From Streptomyces sp. NBC_01549 (GTDB lineage: Bacteria > Actinomycetota > Actinomycetes > Streptomycetales > Streptomycetaceae), in assembly GCF_026339955.1 (NCBI RefSeq), contig NZ_JAPEPW010000002.1, forward strand, positions 1,550,001-1,614,000: a stretch of DNA of 64,000 nucleotides, read 5' to 3'. The notes beneath the pieces were generated by a model. The model searched no databases, was not told where the DNA came from, and saw only the letters and a program-made list of their open reading frames with translations. The position numbers and the translations under genes are program-made. How positions within the stretch are numbered: the first letter of the stretch is position 1; each line of letters opens with the position of its first letter. Of the stretch, positions 58,837 to 64,000 are shown one piece after another.

Positions 58837-59628
58837 ATGCTCACCACCCGCTTTGTCACCGGCGCTCCGAACTGGCTCGATGTCGGCACCCCGGACATCG
58901 AAGGCGCGTCATCCTTCTATGGCGGCCTTTTCGGCTGGCAGTTCCAGTCGGCAGGCCCCGACGCCGGCGGCTACGGTTTCTTCCAGCTCGCCGGAAAGAC
59001 CGCCGCGGGCGGTATGCAGACCACCGAGGAGCAGGGCCCACCCTCCTGGACGGTGTACTTCCAGAGCCCCGACGCGCAGGCCACGGCCAAGGCGGCCGAG
59101 CAGGCCGGCGGCAGTGTGATCGTCCAGCCCATGGATGTCATGGGCCAGGGTCACATGGCGATTCTCGGGGACGAGGCGGGTGTGCCCTTCGGTATCTGGC
59201 AACCGGCCCTGACCAAGGGCATCGACGTGGCGGGGGACCCGGGTTCGCTGTGCTGGGTCGAGCTCTACACCCCGGACGAGCCGGCGGCCGCCGCGTTCTA
59301 CAACTCCGTGTTCGGCTGGGAGACCTCGGCCGTTGCGTTCCCCGGAGGCACGTACACCTGCATCAACCCCGCCGGGGCGGAGGAGTCGGACATGTTCGGC
59401 GGCGTCGTCCCGCTGGCCGACGACCCGACCGAGGCCCGGTCGGGCGCGTACTGGCTGCCGTACTTCGAGGTCACCGACGCGGACGCCGCCGTCAGTAAGG
59501 CCCAGGAGCTCGGCGGCACGGTCCGCATGCCCGCCACGGACCTGGAGGGCGTCGGCCGCATGGCGAAGCTCGCCGATCCGTACGGGGCGCGCTTCGCGGT
59601 GATCAAGAGCGCGACGCCGCAGAGCTGA
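58837..59628 (+). CDS. VOC (glyoxalase/bleomycin-resistance fold) two-domain protein
   Basis: A 263-residue protein made of two VOC modules (~1-120 and ~130-260), each starting with a W-x-x-V/E-L-x-T-P-D pattern: NWLDVGTPDIEGASSFYGGLFGW and CWVELYTPDEPAAAAFYNSVFGW (each split here by residue limit: PDIEGASSFYG, PDEPAAAAFYN). Each module has the G-rich loop TAAGGM / MFGGVV. Similar to the mycobacterial CFP30B-like group. Metal and substrate unknown. The ATG at 58837 has GGAGGG upstream. Confidence 0.85.
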   Translation: MLTTRFVTGAPNWLDVGTPDIEGASSFYGGLFGWQFQSAGPDAGGYGFFQLAGKTAAGGMQTTEEQGPPSWTVYFQSPDAQATAKAAEQAGGSVIVQPMDVMGQGHMAILGDEAGVPFGIWQPALTKGIDVAGDPGSLCWVELYTPDEPAAAAFYNSVFGWETSAVAFPGGTYTCINPAGAEESDMFGGVVPLADDPTEARSGAYWLPYFEVTDADAAVSKAQELGGTVRMPATDLEGVGRMAKLADPYGARFAVIKSATPQS

Positions 59629-59754
59629 AATACGGACCGATTCGGTGGGGCCCCGCGCATGGACCCCACCGACCTCCTCAGGACCGGAGACGCCGGGCCT
59701 CCGTCCGTCACACCCCTCCCTGCCCCTCCCAGCCCTCCCCGCCTCCCGGAAAAC

Positions 59755-59812
59755 GGGGAACACTCCCCAGTTCCCGATTCGGCGATATCATCAGTTCCGG
59801 GGAGTGCTCCCC
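59755..59812 (+). promoter_or_regulatory. Paired TetR operators around the promoter of the TetR gene
   Basis: GGGGA-N4-TCCCC occurs at 59755-59768 and 59799-59812, centres 44 bp apart. Between them TATCAT (59786-59791) is a good -10. The TetR gene starts 20 bp after the second copy, so autoregulation by its own product is the simplest reading. Confidence 0.7.
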
Positions 59813-59831
59813 GGTACTTCCGAGAGGCGAC

Positions 59832-60500
59832 ATGATGACGGTCGACGTGAACAGACCCGATCCGGTGCGGCGGCGCGACGCGCGGCGCAACCGCGAGCTG
59901 CTGGTCGAGGCGGCTCGCGAGGTCTTCGCCGCGCAGGGCCTGGACGCGCCGCTCGATGTGATCGCACGCCGCGCCGGTGTCGGAAACGCCACGCTCTACC
60001 GGCACTTCCCCAGCCGCGCCGCACTGGTCGACGAGGTCTTCCGCGACTCGCTCACGCAGACCATGGATGCCGGGGACCGGGCCCGGACCTCCGAGGACGC
60101 CTGGGCGGGTCTGCTGGGATACGTCGAAGAGGTTTTCGAGGGTCTCGCCGCGGACCGCGGTGCCAACGATCTGATGACCACCCACCTGGAGGGCGTCCAC
60201 TCCCTCGACTCCGTGCACGCCCACAACCGGGAGACGCTGGAGGTACTCCTGCGCCGCGGCCGGGAACAGGGCACGATCCGCGACGATCTCACCACCGAGG
60301 ACCTCCTCGTCGCGCTGGCAGTACTCGGCCGCGCCGTCCCGGCCCTCACCAGCACGGCCCCGGACGCCTGGCGCCGCCCGCTCGCCCTCCTCCTGAGCGG
60401 CCTGCGCGCCTCCCCCACCGTCACCCCGCTGCCCGAGCCGTCGCTCACGCCGATCCAACTCGGAGCGTTCCTGGGCAACTTGGGACCACACCGGGACTGA
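59832..60500 (+). CDS. TetR-family transcriptional regulator
   Basis: A 222-residue TetR regulator. The HTH is residues ~18-65 (NRELLVEAAREVFAAQGL, then IARRAGVGNATLYRHFPSR). The ligand domain includes DLMTTHLEGVHSLDSVHAH. The ATG at 59832 follows GAGAGGCG. It does not neighbour an obvious efflux or enzyme target other than the VOC gene upstream; self-repression through two flanking operators is likely. Confidence 0.9.
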   Translation: MMTVDVNRPDPVRRRDARRNRELLVEAAREVFAAQGLDAPLDVIARRAGVGNATLYRHFPSRAALVDEVFRDSLTQTMDAGDRARTSEDAWAGLLGYVEEVFEGLAADRGANDLMTTHLEGVHSLDSVHAHNRETLEVLLRRGREQGTIRDDLTTEDLLVALAVLGRAVPALTSTAPDAWRRPLALLLSGLRASPTVTPLPEPSLTPIQLGAFLGNLGPHRD

Positions 60501-60555
60501 CGGAAGCAAGCGGGCGCGAACGGAAGCGCGTGGGCGCGCCGCGAGGGCAGCGGTC

Positions 60556-61593
60556 CTACGCGGAAGCCCGCCGTACCAACGTCGTCGGCAGCACGACGCC
60601 GGCGGGGCCGCCGTCCAGCCCCTGCTTGCCCGTCCGGCGATCGAGGTCGCGCAGCAGCAGACGGGCCATCAACCGGCCCATTTCCTCTATGTCCTGACGG
60701 ACCGTCGTGAGCGGTGGGTCGGTCTGTTCGGCGACCGGCAGCATGTCGTCGAACCCGATCACAGCGACGTCGTCCGGCACCCGCCGCCCCCGCTCGCGCA
60801 GCACCCGAAGGACTCCCGAGGCCGTCAGGTCGTTCGCCGCGAACACCGCGTCGACGTCCGGGCAGCGCTCCAGCAGCTCCCTCATAGCGCGCTCGCCGCC
60901 CGCGGGCGTGAAGTCTCCCTCGACGACGAGCCGTGGATCGGCCTCGCCCATGACGTCCCGGAAGCCGTCGAGCCGGTCGACCGCGGACGTCTGGTCGAGG
61001 GCGCCGGTGATGTGCGCGATACGCGTACGGCCGAGTCCGACGAGATGGCGTACGGCCTCGCGGGCACCACCCCGGTTGTCACTGTCGACGTAGACGGCCG
61101 GCCGCGCGCCGTCGCCCCAGCCGGGTCGCCCGCCGAACACGGTCGGCACGCCCGCGCCGTGGATCAGCTCCGGCAGCGGGTCGTCGAGGTGCAGCGAGAA
61201 GACGAGTGCGCCGTCGACGTGGCCGCCGGCCAGATAACGGCCGACGCGCGTGTGGTCGTCGCGGCCCTCGGTGAGCAGCAGGACGAGCTGCGAGTCGTGC
61301 GCGGTCAGCTCCTTGCTGATGCCGCGGAGCTGGAGGGCGAAGAAGGGGTCGGCGAAGACCCTGGTCTCCGGTTCGGCGATGACGACGGCGACGGCGTCGT
61401 GGCGGCGGGTGACCAGGCTGCGGGCGGCCTGGTTCGGGACGTAACCGAGCTCCTCGACGGCCCGCCTGACCCGCTCGACGAGCGGTTCGCGCACCCCGTC
61501 GCCGCCGTTGACCACGCGCGAGGCGGTGGCCCGTGAGACCCCGGCCCGCGCGGCCACGGCCTCCAGCGTGGGGCGCGACACTGTCTCGGTCAC
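60556..61593 (-). CDS. LacI-family transcriptional regulator
   Basis: A 345-residue LacI regulator. The HTH and hinge are residues ~8-60 (TLEAVAARAGVSRATASRVVNG, shown in part: VSRATASRVVNG, and VPNQAARSLVTRR). The periplasmic-binding-like sensor follows, with ADPFFALQLRGI, YVDSDNRGGAREAV and ADAVFAANDLTASGVL-type segments (VDAVFAANDLTASG). The GTG at 61593 has GGAGGAG 7-11 nt upstream. An operator-like palindrome lies 55 bp upstream. It may sense a sugar; no transport gene is visible nearby. Confidence 0.9.
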   Translation of the reverse strand: MTETVSRPTLEAVAARAGVSRATASRVVNGGDGVREPLVERVRRAVEELGYVPNQAARSLVTRRHDAVAVVIAEPETRVFADPFFALQLRGISKELTAHDSQLVLLLTEGRDDHTRVGRYLAGGHVDGALVFSLHLDDPLPELIHGAGVPTVFGGRPGWGDGARPAVYVDSDNRGGAREAVRHLVGLGRTRIAHITGALDQTSAVDRLDGFRDVMGEADPRLVVEGDFTPAGGERAMRELLERCPDVDAVFAANDLTASGVLRVLRERGRRVPDDVAVIGFDDMLPVAEQTDPPLTTVRQDIEEMGRLMARLLLRDLDRRTGKQGLDGGPAGVVLPTTLVRRASA

Positions 61594-61647
61594 CTCAGGG
61601 CTCCTCCTCGGCGGTTGCCGAGAAGGATAGCCCCAGGCCGCACGCGA

Positions 61648-61661
61648 TGAGAGCGCTCCCC
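61648..61661. promoter_or_regulatory. LacI-type operator upstream of the LacI gene
   Basis: TGAGAGCGCTCCCC matches 12 of 14 positions of the palindromic TGAGAGCGCTCTCA site used by many actinomycete LacI sugar regulators. It lies ~55-68 bp upstream of the LacI GTG and ~85 bp upstream of the divergent plus-strand gene, so both may be under LacI control. Confidence 0.6.
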
Positions 61662-61743
61662 GACCGACGTCCACCCCGCCGAAAGTCCGTTGCGCGGGCA
61701 GCTCCCCCGGGCGAGGATCACGCCATGACCATGAGAAAGGCCC

Positions 61744-62634
61744 ATGTCGCCTGACCGGCCGGCCACCCGCCTGGCTCCGTACGCCCGTCTCCCGCGTGTC
61801 TACCGGGACCGGCATGTCCTGCACAGCACGGTCGACGCCTACGGACGCGTCCACTGGCTGCTCACCGAGCGACCGCCCGACCCCCTCCGCGAGAATCCGT
61901 ACGACGCGCTCGTCGTCACGGTCGAGGAGGGCGGGCGGCCGTACGAGACACAACTCAGTGCGGTACGAGCACGGTTCGCCCGGTTCGACGCGCTGCCGGA
62001 CGGCGGCTTCGTCCTCGCGAACGCCCGCAGCCGGCGTGGCGAGGAGCATGTCCAGGTGTTCGACGTCCTGGGACGCACTTCGCACACCTTCCGCGTGGGT
62101 GACGCCATCGAGGATCTCCTGGTCGACGAGGCCGGAGACATCTGGGTCGGCTACTTCGACGAAGGCGTCTTCGGTGACGACGAGTTGAGCCGGCCGGGCC
62201 TGCGACGCTGGAGCAGCGCCGGCGAACCGCTCTGGGCGTACAAGCCCGGTCCCGACCACGACGAGATCTGCGACTGCTACGCCCTGAACGTCGGCACCCG
62301 GGCCGTCTGGGCCTGTCCCTACACCGACTTCCCTCTCCTGGAGATCCGCGACAACCACGTGGTGCGCGCCCGCGCGAACCCGGTGCGGGGCGCGCACGCG
62401 TTCGCCGTCCATGCCGACCGCGTGGTGTTCCTCGGCCCGTACGGCGAACCCGACCGGATCGTCGACTGTCGTCTGACCGAGAAGACGGTGGAACAGGTCG
62501 CACACGGCCGCCTGCTCCGCCCTGACGGCGGTGACCTCGGCAGCCACCACCGGATCGTCTGCCGGGGCCCGCGTCTCTACGTGCGGAACGAGTCCTCCAG
62601 CGACTGGGCGGTGCTGGACATCAACGTCATCTGA
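61744..62634 (+). CDS. Beta-propeller-like protein of unknown function
   Basis: A 296-residue soluble protein rich in beta-type segments (VDAYGRVHWLLTERPP, LPDGGFVLANARSR, VDEAGDIWVGYFDEGVFG, LGPYGEPDRIVDC). The spacing suggests a propeller, similar to proteins often annotated as SMP-30-like or hypothetical. The ATG at 61744 follows AAAGG; a 9-codon frame (MTMRKAHVA) overlaps its start. Divergent from LacI across an operator-like site, so it may be a LacI target. Confidence 0.6.
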   Translation: MSPDRPATRLAPYARLPRVYRDRHVLHSTVDAYGRVHWLLTERPPDPLRENPYDALVVTVEEGGRPYETQLSAVRARFARFDALPDGGFVLANARSRRGEEHVQVFDVLGRTSHTFRVGDAIEDLLVDEAGDIWVGYFDEGVFGDDELSRPGLRRWSSAGEPLWAYKPGPDHDEICDCYALNVGTRAVWACPYTDFPLLEIRDNHVVRARANPVRGAHAFAVHADRVVFLGPYGEPDRIVDCRLTEKTVEQVAHGRLLRPDGGDLGSHHRIVCRGPRLYVRNESSSDWAVLDINVI

Positions 62635-62729
62635 AGCGCCCTCCCGGCTCCGCGGGACCCGTTGTCAGTGGCGTGCGGCATGCTGTGATCAGTGGCAGCC
62701 GTACGCCACTGACCACGGGGGAGGTTCAT

Positions 62730-64000
62730 GTGTTCACGGGGATCGAGGATGTCGACTGGGCGTCGATGGGACACGCCTATACGGACTCGGCGACGGACGT
62801 CCCGGAGCTGCTGTGGGGTCTCGCCTCGGACGACCCTGCCCGGCGGGACATCGCGCTGGACGGGATGTACGGGGCGGTCCACCACCAGGGGGATGTGTAC
62901 GACAGCACGGTCGCGTGCGTGCCGTTCCTCTTCGAGCTGGTCGCCACACCGACGGTGGCCGACCGGGGCTCGATCGTCGGACTGCTGCGCAGCATCGCGG
63001 GAGAGAAGGAGCCGGACCCGGAGGAGTTGGGCGGCGTCTTCGAGGACGAGGAGGAGGACGCCGCGTGGATCCGGCCCTTCATCGGGGCGTCGGAGCTGAT
63101 CCGCGGGCGCGCCGGTTCCTTCCTCGAACTGCTGGACGACCCCGGTCCCCAGTTGCGTGCGGCGCTTCCGGGCGCGCTGGCGCATATGCACTCCGACCCG
63201 GTGCGGGTGTTCGCGGCGCTGCGCGGGCGGCTGCCCGTCGAGGAGGACCCCGAGGCCGTTCGCTGCCTGGCTCGCGCGCTCGGCAGACTGTCCGTCGATC
63301 ACGCGAGGACGCTCGGCGCCGAGGCGGGACCGGTGCTGCGGGACCTCGTAGACCGCACGTCCGATCCCGAGCTGCGCCTGACCGCCTTGGCCCAACTGGC
63401 GCTCTGCGCACCGGACTCGCTGCCGCGGAACACCACGGAGCTGGCGTTGGAGGTGATGCGGCTGGCCTGCGAGGCCAAGCACGGCCCCGACGGGGACGCG
63501 GAAACGGAGACGGAGCCGGAGCGGCCGCGTACGGACACGATGGTGTCGTATCTGCGGGAGCTGGAGGCCGAGCATCGCGAGAGCATCGACGCCGATGTCG
63601 CCGACGATCTCCTGGAGGACCTGCACCGGGCACTCGGCGACCGCACGGAGACACGCTTCGAGCTGCTCAACAAGCAGTTGTGCAGCCAGGACTGGGGCCA
63701 GCGCATGGCGGCCGTCCGGATGGGCGGAATGCTGCTGACGGGCTGGCGCGCGCCGAACGATCTTCCGGTGTTCCTGCTCGCGCGCCAGCTCATCGAGGAG
63801 GACGACCGCCTCTCGCAGAGCGCGCTGAGCGAGCTGGGGTACGTGGCGCCGATCGCCCAGGTCGTCGGGGACATGCTCGCGGCGTGCGCAGAGGTGTGGG
63901 CCGACGAGTGGGAGCCCGTGGGGTGGCAGTGGACGCTCTTCGGCAGGACGCGCGAGGCACTGGCCCGGCAGGGGGATGCGCGGGCGGTTCCGGCGCTGGT
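62730..64000 (+). CDS. HEAT-repeat protein, 3' end beyond the window
   Basis: From the GTG at 62730, preceded by GGGGGAGG, an open frame runs to the edge (over 420 residues). It begins VFTGIEDVDWASMGHAY and continues with helical pairs of HEAT type (LLWGLASDDPARRDIALDGM, RAALPGALAHMHSDPVRVF, RLTALAQLALCAPD). An acidic stretch (EDEEEDAAW, then ETETEPERP) interrupts the repeats. Similar large Streptomyces proteins are annotated as HEAT/PBS-lyase repeat proteins with unknown partner. Confidence 0.75.
   Translation, partial: MFTGIEDVDWASMGHAYTDSATDVPELLWGLASDDPARRDIALDGMYGAVHHQGDVYDSTVACVPFLFELVATPTVADRGSIVGLLRSIAGEKEPDPEELGGVFEDEEEDAAWIRPFIGASELIRGRAGSFLELLDDPGPQLRAALPGALAHMHSDPVRVFAALRGRLPVEEDPEAVRCLARALGRLSVDHARTLGAEAGPVLRDLVDRTSDPELRLTALAQLALCAPDSLPRNTTELALEVMRLACEAKHGPDGDAETETEPERPRTDTMVSYLRELEAEHRESIDADVADDLLEDLHRALGDRTETRFELLNKQLCSQDWGQRMAAVRMGGMLLTGWRAPNDLPVFLLARQLIEEDDRLSQSALSELGYVAPIAQVVGDMLAACAEVWADEWEPVGWQWTLFGRTREALARQGDARAVPAL

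Overview
The window is high-GC actinomycete DNA, almost certainly from a Streptomyces chromosome. The third-position GC bias, the GTG/TTG starts, an SsgA-like sporulation protein, a WhiB-like protein and the hopanoid operon all point there. Gene content and order recall the S. coelicolor SCO67xx region (hopanoid genes, zitB, idi, ssgD); that synteny is from memory, not from a search.

Left arm (1-8.7 kb, minus strand): a hopanoid operon, read hpnC-hpnD-DUF6380-hpnE-polyprenyl synthase-shc-hpnG-hpnH-ispG. Most junctions overlap by 1-4 nt. It makes squalene from farnesyl diphosphate through HpnCDE, cyclises it to hopene and builds the C35 side chain. The ispG copy, cut by the window edge, would supply precursor. 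A 21-codon ORF overlaps the first gene, and a 46-codon gene sits between hpnD and hpnE.

9-16 kb (minus): an envelope-polymer or phospholipid operon: a DUF5941 protein with a CDP-alcohol phosphotransferase domain, a CTP-type nucleotidyltransferase, a glycerol-1-phosphate dehydrogenase-like protein, a second CDP-alcohol phosphotransferase lacking its last motif aspartate, a GT2 glycosyltransferase and a TagGH-like exporter. This is the best candidate here for an undescribed pathway.

16-37 kb: housekeeping and accessory genes: galE, a zitB-type zinc exporter with a probable Zur box, a methyltransferase, idi, an RsbW-like kinase, a crotonase, DJ-1/GlxA regulators, a SCO6745-family protein, Tex, an ABC-F protein, a D-amino-acid-oxidase-like enzyme, two secreted peptidases, an orphan ATP-synthase b-like protein, a macro-domain protein and a MerR regulator.

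37-38.6 kb: an IS200/IS605-type element carrying only tnpB, with a frameshift near its start. Its right end lies exactly at the stop codon of the next gene.

38.6-45.5 kb (minus): a fatty-acid or branched-acid degradation operon (CoA transferase/racemase, F420-type oxidoreductase, acyl-CoA dehydrogenase, thiolase, FadB-like protein) behind one clear promoter overlapped by a palindromic operator.

45.7-64 kb: a trans-acting enoyl-reductase-like protein, endonuclease V, ssgD, a PEP-mutase-like enzyme, a GPP34 protein, a second ABC-F gene with an attenuator-like leader, DDAH, an acyl-ACP desaturase behind three phased palindromes, an LRR gene with a frameshift, an atypical zinc-ribbon SDR, two odd tRNA-like genes with shared cores, a Wbl protein, a VOC protein, TetR and LacI regulators with likely own-operators, a beta-propeller-like protein and a truncated HEAT-repeat protein. 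No PKS/NRPS cluster, CRISPR array, prophage or rRNA gene was seen.
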